In this document: one piece after another, positions 57,612 to 64,000 of the stretch
Numbering within the stretch: position 1 is the first letter of the stretch
Layout: each line of letters opens with the position of its first letter
Origin: Meiothermus sp. Pnk-1
GTDB taxonomy: Bacteria > Deinococcota > Deinococci > Deinococcales > Thermaceae
Assembly: GCF_003226535.1 (NCBI RefSeq)
Contig: NZ_QKOB01000007.1
Coordinates: 47,078-111,077 of the forward strand
Length of the DNA stretch: 64,000 nt
Reading direction: 5' to 3'
Notes under the pieces: generated by a model
The model's database searches: none
What the model saw: the letters and a program-made list of their open reading frames with translations, nothing else
What the model was told of the DNA's origin: nothing
Position numbers and translations under genes: made by a program

Positions 57612-58754
57612 CTACCGCTGGGCGACCGTGGCCCCCACCGGATAGCCCGCCGCCACTAGCTTGTCGTGGAGACCGCTTACCACCTCAAAGCTGCTGAGAA
57701 AGGTGCCCGGATAGTAGTAGCCGAGGATTTGACGGAAATCCCAGCCCTGTTGGGCGAAGCCCTTGGCCCCCCACTGGCTCATCCCTACCCCGTGGCCTAG
57801 CCCACGCCCGCTCACCTGCCAGCCGTTGATCGAGATGCGGGTGGAGGGCAAGCCCAAGCCCCGCAGAAAGCGGGTGGCCTCGGCCCCGGCGAGCTCGACG
57901 GCGCGCAGGCTACCCCGCACGCGGACGCGCGAGGGGCGGCCCGAGTCGGTGTAGGAAAGGACCTCGAGCGAGAGCACCTCCCCCACCGCAGCCCCCTGGG
58001 CCAAAAGCCGCTGGGCCACCGCAGCCGGCGAGAGGGTAAGCGCCCAGGGACTTTTGGGGCTTTGCGAGTAGGGGTCGGGGCGCGGCAACAAGTAGGGAAC
58101 CGAGCGGCCCCAGACCTCCTCCGCGGCGGCGGTGTAACCGCCCGAATCGGCGTGGTAGACGGCGGCGATGGGCTGGTTGGCGTAGCTCACGATGAGGGTG
58201 CGGGTAGCCTGCACGGCGGCGGTGTGTTCGGGGGTCTCCACCCCGCGCCCGCCATAGACCTGGCAGCGCTCATCGGCGCAGAGGTCGTAGAGGCCGCTGG
58301 GGTTGAGCCGGCTGAGGGCGAAGGTGCGGGCCAGGATGGCCTGGGCTTGCAACGCCGCAGCGGGAAAGGAGCGCGGAACCTCGGCGGGCAGCACTCCCAA
58401 CAGGTAGTCCTCGAGCCAGACCCGGTTGATCAGCAACAGCCGCCCGTTTTGGGCCACCACCAAAAGGCTCCCGCGGTAAGCTTTATCCCCCAGGATGAAG
58501 CCATCCCCGGCCAGCTCGACCCAGGGCCCGACCTTCTGCCCGTCTACCAGCACCTCGCTCCCGCTTTGGGCGAGGCCCACCGGGCCGCCCGGAAAAGCCT
58601 GGCGGCCCCCCGCGGTGATCCGCTGGTGGCTTCCCAGGGTTATTTGGGCGCTGGGGGCCTCCAGCAACAGCACCCGCAGCAAGAGGTCGGGCTGCTGGGC
58701 CAGGGCCGTGGCCAGGAAAACGGCGAGGGCCAAGAGCCAGCGCGGCAGGGTCAT
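57612..58754 (-). CDS. SpoIID/LytB-domain protein
   Basis: A 380-residue exported protein with a signal peptide (LPRWLLALAVFLATALAQ) and a SpoIID catalytic domain: LLINRVWLEDYLLGVLPAEV, PAAALQAQAILARTFALSR, DERCQVYGGRGVETPEHTAA, YHADSGGYTAAAEEVWG and GLGHGVGMSQWGAKGFA. The family includes peptidoglycan lytic transglycosylases acting on denuded glycans. In a non-sporulating organism it is probably involved in wall remodelling. TATACT is seven bases before the ATG (leaderless). Confidence 0.92.
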   Translation of the reverse strand: MTLPRWLLALAVFLATALAQQPDLLLRVLLLEAPSAQITLGSHQRITAGGRQAFPGGPVGLAQSGSEVLVDGQKVGPWVELAGDGFILGDKAYRGSLLVVAQNGRLLLINRVWLEDYLLGVLPAEVPRSFPAAALQAQAILARTFALSRLNPSGLYDLCADERCQVYGGRGVETPEHTAAVQATRTLIVSYANQPIAAVYHADSGGYTAAAEEVWGRSVPYLLPRPDPYSQSPKSPWALTLSPAAVAQRLLAQGAAVGEVLSLEVLSYTDSGRPSRVRVRGSLRAVELAGAEATRFLRGLGLPSTRISINGWQVSGRGLGHGVGMSQWGAKGFAQQGWDFRQILGYYYPGTFLSSFEVVSGLHDKLVAAGYPVGATVAQR

Positions 58755-58795
58755 CCCAAACAGTATACGCGGGGGTGGGCTCGAGGCTGTGACGG

Positions 58796-60310
58796 CTAAA
58801 CCTCGAGCCCCACACTCCCCACCGCCGGGGCCTGGCGCAACCGCTCGAGCACCCCTTCCCCGTGCTTGAGGAGGTACATCAAGAAGGGATAAACCCGCTC
58901 CTGGGGCGCACCACCCGGGGTGAGGTGGAGCCTGAGGCGCTCGAACTGCGCGCGCACGAGGCCCTCCTTGCGCAGCTCGGCCTGCAAGAGCTTGTGGTGC
59001 AACCGCTCGAGCTCGTGGGTCACGCGTTTTTGGGACCGGCGGCGGGAGTGCTCTAGGGTCGGCTCGAACTGCGCCAGCAAGCCCTGAACCTCGGCAAACT
59101 TGGCCGCGATCTCGCCGAGGGAGGCCTCGAGCTGCCGGGCCAAGGCGTGCTGCCGGGCCAGCGCCTCCAGGAACTTCCCTTCGGGATCGGACTGGAAGGC
59201 CCAGGGGTCGAGGCCGTAGCGCCCCAGGATGCGCCGGATAGGGGGCTCGAGCACCGTGGCCCCCATCCGCCGGATCACCGCGGGAGGCTCGAGGCCGTGC
59301 AGCCGGTAGACCCCGCCCAGCTCGGCCACGTACTTGAGCTCGCCCGGCCCCACCACGAAGCCGGCGGTGGGCAACACCAGGTCTTGCAACACCGGGCGCA
59401 GCCCCGCCGCCGGGGTGATGCGCGCAGGGTGGCGGTGCAGGATCGCCAGGAGGTCGGCCGGGGTATAGCGGCGCTCGCCGTCCTCGAAATGGCCCTCCCG
59501 AAAACGCAGCAGGCGGCGCACCCCATCCTCGCCCTCGAGGAACAGGTTGGTCGCGGCCTCACCCCGGCCCAGCGCCGGCTCGAGCCCATCGGCCCGCATC
59601 CGGGCGGCGGTCTGGTTGATGGCTTCGGCGGAAGCCAAGGGCATGGCGATCTCGCGCTCGAGCGCCGGGACGAAAAGCGGGGCCAGCTCGGGGGCCATGG
59701 GGTCGAGGACCACCAGCCCCTCGCTTCCCAGAAACTCCAGCAGCAACCGGGCGAACACCTCGCTATACGACCACTCCCCCACCATCGCCCGGCAGATCCG
59801 CTCCCGCACCGAAGGGACCCCCCCAAACCTTCCCAGCAAGGCGCAGACCTGCTCCAGGTAAGGGCCGAAAGGGATACGGCCCGTGGGGCGGGAACGGGGC
59901 AGCTCGAGGCCGAGCGTGTGCAAGCGCTCGTCCAGGTCCAGCAGCCGCACCGAGCGCACCTCGTCGGTATCGTGGTCCTGCGAGGCGACCCAGAACACCG
60001 CCACCACCGCCCGCCCAGGGGCGTCGTACTGGCGGGCCAAGGCCAAGGCAGAGTGGGCCTTGTAAAAGGTGAAGGCGGGGCCGGTGAGGAGCCCGGCCTG
60101 CTGCCCGGTGACGATGGCCCGGCTATGCGGTTCCCCCAACCGGCGGGCGGCGGCGAGGCTGGCGGGGGGGGCGCCGATGCGGTGTAAGTAGGCTAGCAGC
60201 CCGGCCATCAATTCGGCCCGAGGGGCCGGGCGGGGACGCTCGAGCAGCTCGGGCAAATCCTCGAGGCCATAGGGCAGGTAGGGGCGGAGTCGTTCGGACG
60301 TGGTCGGCAC
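58796..60310 (-). CDS. bshC: Bacillithiol biosynthesis cysteine-adding enzyme
   Basis: Last bacillithiol step, adding cysteine to GlcN-malate. The 504 residues have AIVTGQQAGLLTGPAFTFYK, VAVFWVASQDHDTDEVRSVR, LVLPTAGFVVGPGELKYVAE, and a C-terminal coiled coil (LEHSRRRSQKRVTHELERLH) ahead of a PQERVYPFLMYLLKHGEGVL tail. This is the BshC/YllA layout, with Rossmann-type core and coiled coil. With bshA and bshB in the window it completes the pathway. Confidence 0.94.
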   Translation of the reverse strand: MPTTSERLRPYLPYGLEDLPELLERPRPAPRAELMAGLLAYLHRIGAPPASLAAARRLGEPHSRAIVTGQQAGLLTGPAFTFYKAHSALALARQYDAPGRAVVAVFWVASQDHDTDEVRSVRLLDLDERLHTLGLELPRSRPTGRIPFGPYLEQVCALLGRFGGVPSVRERICRAMVGEWSYSEVFARLLLEFLGSEGLVVLDPMAPELAPLFVPALEREIAMPLASAEAINQTAARMRADGLEPALGRGEAATNLFLEGEDGVRRLLRFREGHFEDGERRYTPADLLAILHRHPARITPAAGLRPVLQDLVLPTAGFVVGPGELKYVAELGGVYRLHGLEPPAVIRRMGATVLEPPIRRILGRYGLDPWAFQSDPEGKFLEALARQHALARQLEASLGEIAAKFAEVQGLLAQFEPTLEHSRRRSQKRVTHELERLHHKLLQAELRKEGLVRAQFERLRLHLTPGGAPQERVYPFLMYLLKHGEGVLERLRQAPAVGSVGLEV

Positions 60311-60387
60311 GGCAAATCTCCATCAGAGCATCGGACAATTCCCGCAAGGCCGGTTGCAGCAGATCACAATCCGAGCGCTGCCTGCCC

Positions 60388-61029
60388 CTATCCCGCTACC
60401 CGGCGCAGCTCCTCCGGGCGCAAGACCAAGATGCGGCGGTAGCCGAGTTCGATGGTCTCCTCGAGCGCCAACTCGCCCAGCACCTTGGTCACGGTCTCGC
60501 GGGTCGAGGCGGCGAGGTGGGCCAGGTCCTGGTGGGAAAGGGTGATCTCGTACCCTTCTTCCCCCTCGCGCATGGCCGCCAACAGGGCTTTGGCCAATCG
60601 GGGCAGCACCTCCTTGAAGCGCAGGTCGCGCAGGCGCTCCTCGGCCTTGCGCAACCGCTGGGAGAGCAGGATCAGAAAAGCGGTCTGGGCCGCCGGGAAA
60701 CGGGACATCAGCCGCTGCAAATCCTCCCGGGAAGCCGAGAACAGCTCAGAGTCCACCAGCGGCTCGGCGAACACCCCATAGCGCCCCTCTGGGAGCAACG
60801 CGGCCTCACCGAAGATCTCCCCGGTCCCCACCACCGTGAGGGTGATCTCCTCTTCCTGGGCGCCCAGCTGGAACAGCCGTACCCAGCCCTCCTTCACGTA
60901 GTACAGCGTGCGGGCCTCGTCCTCGGGGTAGCACAAGTAGCTGCCCCGCCGGGCCGAGAACGGGTGAAAAACCCGCTCAGCCTCCCCACGGGCTTCGGGG
61001 GGCAACGCAGCGAGGAACTGCGGAATCAT
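60388..61029 (-). CDS. Crp/Fnr-family transcriptional regulator
   Basis: A 213-residue regulator: an N-terminal cyclic-nucleotide-binding fold (RRGSYLCYPEDEARTLYYVK, TVVGTGEIFGEAALLPEGRY) and a C-terminal winged helix (ITLSHQDLAHLAASTRETVT followed by KVLGEL). The phosphate-binding Arg/Ser of classic cAMP receptors is not clear, and there is no Fnr-like Cys cluster, so the signal is unknown. The ATG at 61029 has TAAAGT seven bases upstream and is the leaderless-type start; the frame continues further upstream without family sequence. Confidence 0.9.
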   Translation of the reverse strand: MIPQFLAALPPEARGEAERVFHPFSARRGSYLCYPEDEARTLYYVKEGWVRLFQLGAQEEEITLTVVGTGEIFGEAALLPEGRYGVFAEPLVDSELFSASREDLQRLMSRFPAAQTAFLILLSQRLRKAEERLRDLRFKEVLPRLAKALLAAMREGEEGYEITLSHQDLAHLAASTRETVTKVLGELALEETIELGYRRILVLRPEELRRVAG

Positions 61030-61094
61030 GGCTCTTACTTTATCGCCTAATTGTGATTGGATCACCGGATGCTGCGATACGATGGCGGGGACCC

Positions 61095-61910
61095 TCACCG
61101 CGCGAGAAAATTGCCCTGGCTCGAGCCCGGAATGAGCCCCCTGGCCTCGGCCCGGCGAAATAGCTCGGCCACCGCCCGTTCTCCCTCCTCGCCCACGTCC
61201 AGCGAGAACTCGTTGACGTAGGCGTGGATGTGCGCCCAGATCACCTCGTCCTCGAGTTCCTGGGCATAGCGCTTGATGTAGGCCACCGTCTCCTCGGGGT
61301 GGGCGTAAGCGTACTCGAGGCTCTCTCGCACCGCCCGGTCCAGCGAGCGGATGGCGGCCTCGCCCAGGTCGCGCCGGGCCAGGATGGCCCCCAAAGGGAT
61401 GGGCAGCCCGGTCTCCGCCTCCCACCATTCGCCCAAGTCCAACACCTTGACTAGCCCGTAGCGGGGGTAGGTGAAGCGCGACTCGTGGATGATAAGCCCG
61501 GCGTCCACCTGACCCGACTGCACGGCAGGCAGGATCCGGTCGTAGCGCATCTCCACCGGGACGAAGCCGGTGCCGTACAGGGACAGGAGCATGGACGCGG
61601 TGGTGTTCGTGCCGGGGATGGCGATGCGCTTATCCACAAGGTTATCCACAGGGGCACGGGCCACCAACAAGGGCCCCACCCCCCGCCCCAGGGCCCCCCC
61701 CGAACGCAGGGCCACGTACCGCTCGCGGAGCCGCCCATACGCGGCATAGCTGATCTTGGTGAGGGGAAGGCGGCCCTCCATGGCCCAGCGGTTGAGGGTT
61801 TCCACGTCCTCGAGGGTTTCCGCTACCGGGAAAGGGCTCGCGACCTTGCCGTGGACGAGCGCGTAGAAGATGAAGGTATCGTTGGGACAAAAAGAGTAAC
61901 CGAGTTCCAC
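61095..61910 (-). CDS. mqnD: 1,4-dihydroxy-6-naphthoate synthase (futalosine pathway)
   Basis: Menaquinone synthesis enzyme converting cyclic dehypoxanthine futalosine to dihydroxynaphthoate. The 271-residue protein has the periplasmic-binding-like fold with GYSFCPNDTFIFYALVHGKV at the start, TKISYAAYGRL, AIPGTNTTASMLLSLY, DAGLIIHESRFTYPRYGLVK and LPIPLGAILARRDLGE. All are MqnD hallmarks. The GTG at 61910 follows TAGCAT by six bases. It indicates a menaquinone respiratory chain made by the futalosine route, as in Thermus. Confidence 0.93.
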   Translation of the reverse strand: MELGYSFCPNDTFIFYALVHGKVASPFPVAETLEDVETLNRWAMEGRLPLTKISYAAYGRLRERYVALRSGGALGRGVGPLLVARAPVDNLVDKRIAIPGTNTTASMLLSLYGTGFVPVEMRYDRILPAVQSGQVDAGLIIHESRFTYPRYGLVKVLDLGEWWEAETGLPIPLGAILARRDLGEAAIRSLDRAVRESLEYAYAHPEETVAYIKRYAQELEDEVIWAHIHAYVNEFSLDVGEEGERAVAELFRRAEARGLIPGSSQGNFLAR

Positions 61911-62148
61911 CCGGCCATGCTACCCGGCCAGCCGCGACCGTGCAGGAACCAGATCACCAGACCCAGCAACCGCCGCGTTCGCTCAGCGTATTGCCCCCCA
62001 GCGGCAACCCGGCCTCGACCGAGCCCCAGCCTGCCCACCTGGCGCTGGGGCTCGAGGAAGGCCAGTTTTTTGGAGGGGCGGGGAATATAACGCCGATTTA
62101 ACACCCCCCGGAGCATTCTGATCGCGGGCTAAGGCCCAGGAGGTCAAG

Positions 62149-62961
62149 ATGCAAGCGTACTCGAAGCGGCTCATCCCCCTCGTGGGGGCCGGGGCATTGG
62201 CGACCATCGGGCTCCTCGCTATCGGCCAGGCGCAGCAGACTGTGGCCGGTCCGAGCGCGGTGCTCTACGGCGCCAAGGTCTCGAGCTGGGCCAAGTTGGG
62301 CGCGAACGGGCAGGTGATGGAAGCCGGGGTGACGATTCCCCTCAGCGGTATCGAGAAAGCCCCCGCCGCTGACCCCAACCACCAGGGGATGAACATGCAG
62401 ATGGGGCCGGAGGTGAACCTCGAGTTCCCCGACGTGGTCAAAAAAGCCACCTTCCTCGACCACATGGAGCTGTGGTGGGAGCCGCTGGGCCACCCGCCGG
62501 ATCGCTACCTGACCCCGCACTTCGATTTCCACTTCTTCGGGCTCCCGGCCAGCGAAACCAAGACCATCGACTGCAAGGACCTGACCGTTCCCACCCCCGA
62601 GCTGACCCCCCAGGGCTATGCGCCCGCCGTGCCGCCGCAGGCCAATCCCGAGGAATTCTGCGTGCCGCTGATGGGCTTCCACGCCCTACCGCTCTCGGAG
62701 TTTTCCGCTCCCGGCCAGCTCAAGCCCGGCCTCTTCGACCAGGTGATGATCGCCGGGGCTTATGCGGGCAAGTTCGCCTTCTTGGAACCGATGATCACCC
62801 GCGAGTTGCTGCTCAAGAAGCAAACCTTGAGCATGTCCGTGCCGCGTCCGCCGGTGCTGGGCCGCAAGACCCTCTATCCCACCCGGTTCGACGTGACCTA
62901 CGACTCCGCCAGCAACGCCTACCAGTTCGTGTTCAGCGGCTTCACCATGACCGACAAATAG
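62149..62961 (+). CDS. Secreted protein with DUF5602/TTHB210-like features
   Basis: A 270-residue exported protein: an N-terminal membrane/signal segment (LIPLVGAGALATIGLLAIGQ), then VLYGAKVSSWAKLGANGQVM, MELWWEPLGHPPDRYLTPHF with an adjacent FDFHFFG stretch containing His-x-Asp-x-His, and a C-terminal beta-rich part (PTRFDVTYDSASNAYQFVFS). The layout resembles the TTHB210-like family of Thermus. The HFDFHFF motif and three Cys suggest a metal or redox role. AGGAGG precedes the ATG. It is followed by a small cytochrome c gene. Confidence 0.7.
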   Translation: MQAYSKRLIPLVGAGALATIGLLAIGQAQQTVAGPSAVLYGAKVSSWAKLGANGQVMEAGVTIPLSGIEKAPAADPNHQGMNMQMGPEVNLEFPDVVKKATFLDHMELWWEPLGHPPDRYLTPHFDFHFFGLPASETKTIDCKDLTVPTPELTPQGYAPAVPPQANPEEFCVPLMGFHALPLSEFSAPGQLKPGLFDQVMIAGAYAGKFAFLEPMITRELLLKKQTLSMSVPRPPVLGRKTLYPTRFDVTYDSASNAYQFVFSGFTMTDK

Positions 62962-62986
62962 CCCCCTTCGCCGGGCTCGAGGTGCA

Positions 62987-63382
62987 TTGTTGAAACTCGC
63001 CACGACCCACCTTCTGGCCTTGCCCAGCCTCTTCGCCCTGCTACTGGTGGCCCTGGCGCAAACCGGGGGATTCACCCTCCAGGCCGAGCGCGGTCGCGCC
63101 TTGAGCCTGGAGCTCTGCGCCGCCTGCCACGGGGCGAGCCTGGCTGGGCGCTACGGACCCCCGCTTAGCGGGCCGCGCTTCCTCGAGCACTGGAAGGGCA
63201 AAAGCGCCAAGGAGCTTGGGCAGTTTATCGCCCGCCGGATGCCGCTGGGCCGGGCGGGAATCCTGAACGAGGCGCAGACCCTCGAGCTGCTGGCCTACAT
63301 CCTGCAAGCCAACGGCTACCCAGCCGCAGGGGCCGAGCTGCGGATGGATGGGCTCGATCGGCTCGTCATCGGAGGGCCCTGA
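62987..63382 (+). CDS. Small c-type cytochrome
   Basis: A 131-residue exported cytochrome: a signal peptide (LLALPSLFALLLVALAQ), then LELCAACHGASLAGRYGPPL with the CxxCH heme site, and ARRMPLGRAG providing the likely axial Met. NEAQTLELLAYILQANGYPA is the C-terminal helix typical of class I cytochromes. It starts at TTG with GAGGTG upstream, 25 bases after the secreted protein, so the two are probably cotranscribed. Electron partners unknown. Confidence 0.92.
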   Translation: MLKLATTHLLALPSLFALLLVALAQTGGFTLQAERGRALSLELCAACHGASLAGRYGPPLSGPRFLEHWKGKSAKELGQFIARRMPLGRAGILNEAQTLELLAYILQANGYPAAGAELRMDGLDRLVIGGP

Positions 63383-63437
63383 GCCCGCCTTTAGCCGATG
63401 CTTGAAGCGATACGCCAGGCTTTTGTACAGTGCAGCC

Positions 63438-63827
63438 ATGCGATTCAGAACTTTGGCCCTGTTCGCCCTGCTGGCCCTGTTGGCGGCCTGTGCTCCCCAA
63501 CAGGCCACCCAGGTCCCCTCGGTGGGGTTTGCCGCCAGCCCGCAGCAACTCTACGACGCCTTGGTCCAACTCGGGCCGACCATCCACCCCGGAGCCGGTT
63601 ACACCAACTACCGCATCGTGGACCGGGGCAGCTCGAGCGTGTCCTTTGTGGCCGAGCTGGCCTTGGGCACTAGCTTCAGCTTCTTGATGCAAGATGCGCG
63701 GCTGCAAGTAACCTGCCAGGTAATCCCGGCCCAGGGCCGCACCGACGTAGGCTTCGTGTACTGCTCCCCGCAGGAGCAGGCGCAGCAGTTTTATGACCTG
63801 CTCTCGACCCGCTATCGCCGGCTCTAA
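63438..63827 (+). CDS. Small lipoprotein, function unknown
   Basis: A 129-residue lipoprotein with signal peptide MRFRTLALFALLALLAAC (lipobox LLAAC). The mature part has ASPQQLYDALVQLGPTIHPG, GSSSVSFVAELALGTSFSFL and DVGFVYCSPQEQAQQFYDLL, a compact alpha/beta layout reminiscent of proteins with a single ferredoxin-like unit. TTGAAG, 18 bases, TACAGT and six bases precede the ATG, a leaderless arrangement. No family recognised. Confidence 0.8.
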   Translation: MRFRTLALFALLALLAACAPQQATQVPSVGFAASPQQLYDALVQLGPTIHPGAGYTNYRIVDRGSSSVSFVAELALGTSFSFLMQDARLQVTCQVIPAQGRTDVGFVYCSPQEQAQQFYDLLSTRYRRL

Positions 63828-63929
63828 CCGCCTCCTCTAGCACTCCGGGACGATCCGCCGCGTTTTGCGTGCGGCGTATCCCCACCCCAATCCTCAGTAC
63901 ATCCCATGTCGTACGAAGGGGATTGGTCC

Positions 63930-64000
63930 CCTAGGTGTACCGGCTCCGCCGGTCCCAAAGGGAATCTACCTCCGGGTGTACGGAGCTTGCTCCGTCCCGA
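63930..64000. repeat. Pair of short palindromic repeats at the window edge
   Basis: Two adjacent units each contain GGTGTAC followed by a hairpin and TCCC: ACCGGCTCCGCCGGT in the first and ACGGAGCTTGCTCCGT in the second, about 42 bases apart. They look like REP-type intergenic elements with compensatory stem changes. The 173-base stretch from 63828 to the edge shows no gene. Confidence 0.55.

Noticed and set aside
61911..62148. Possible small gene between mqnD and the secreted protein
   Set aside because: The available minus-strand frame runs into mqnD antisense to no family and has no ribosome site or leaderless promoter; treated as empty.

Overview
The window looks like a chromosomal segment of a Meiothermus/Thermus-type bacterium (Deinococcota). 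The evidence is high GC with CTCGAG-rich codon usage, all three bacillithiol genes (bshA, bshB, bshC), a menaquinone-futalosine gene (mqnD), outer-membrane-style small secreted proteins, and many genes whose start codon lies 6-7 bases downstream of a TANNNT -10 box, as in the leaderless transcripts known from this phylum. The species assignment is inference; no rRNA or tRNA gene was recognised.

Region 1 (1-20 kb, all minus strand) is a surface-polysaccharide locus. Reading in the direction of transcription: manC, the complete dTDP-rhamnose set rmlA, rmlD, rmlC and rmlB, then ugd, a UDP-glucuronate decarboxylase interrupted by a 462-residue intein, and galE. A compact run of HEPN and minimal nucleotidyltransferase (MNT) genes follows, several of them damaged. 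An AT-richer island comes next, with a Wzx-type flippase, four glycosyltransferases, a Wzy-like polymerase and a tiny coupled ORF. The locus ends with a WbaP-type phosphoglycosyl transferase and a truncated membrane protein at the window edge. Together these make activated rhamnose, mannose, galactose, glucuronate and xylose, assemble a lipid-linked repeat unit, and flip and polymerise it.

Region 2 (20-38 kb): NUDIX hydrolase, prfA, a manganese module (DtxR/MntR-type regulator with two tandem operators, and an Nramp transporter), small envelope proteins, an arginine cluster on the minus strand (argF, a Uma2 nuclease-like gene, argC, bshA, argJ), a MarR-controlled DHA2-type drug exporter carrying an extraordinary ~600-residue repetitive insert, a TetR-controlled membrane protein/hydrolase pair, and bshB.

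Region 3 (38-50 kb): a small unknown gene whose apparent terminator lies inside the end of plsY, plsY, parts of an ABC-2 exporter spread around pdxH and glpD, a TPR protein, and leaderless uvrA.

Region 4 (50-64 kb): a phospholipase-A2-like lipoprotein, an APC permease, an MFS transporter, two tandem S41 proteases, a SpoIID-like protein, bshC, a Crp/Fnr regulator, mqnD, a secreted protein next to a small cytochrome c, and a lipoprotein.

The most unusual observations are the intein in the sugar decarboxylase, the MFS exporter with a giant TM13-TM14 loop, and the HEPN/MNT array in which two nucleotidyltransferase genes are each one T short of an open frame in a poly-T tract.
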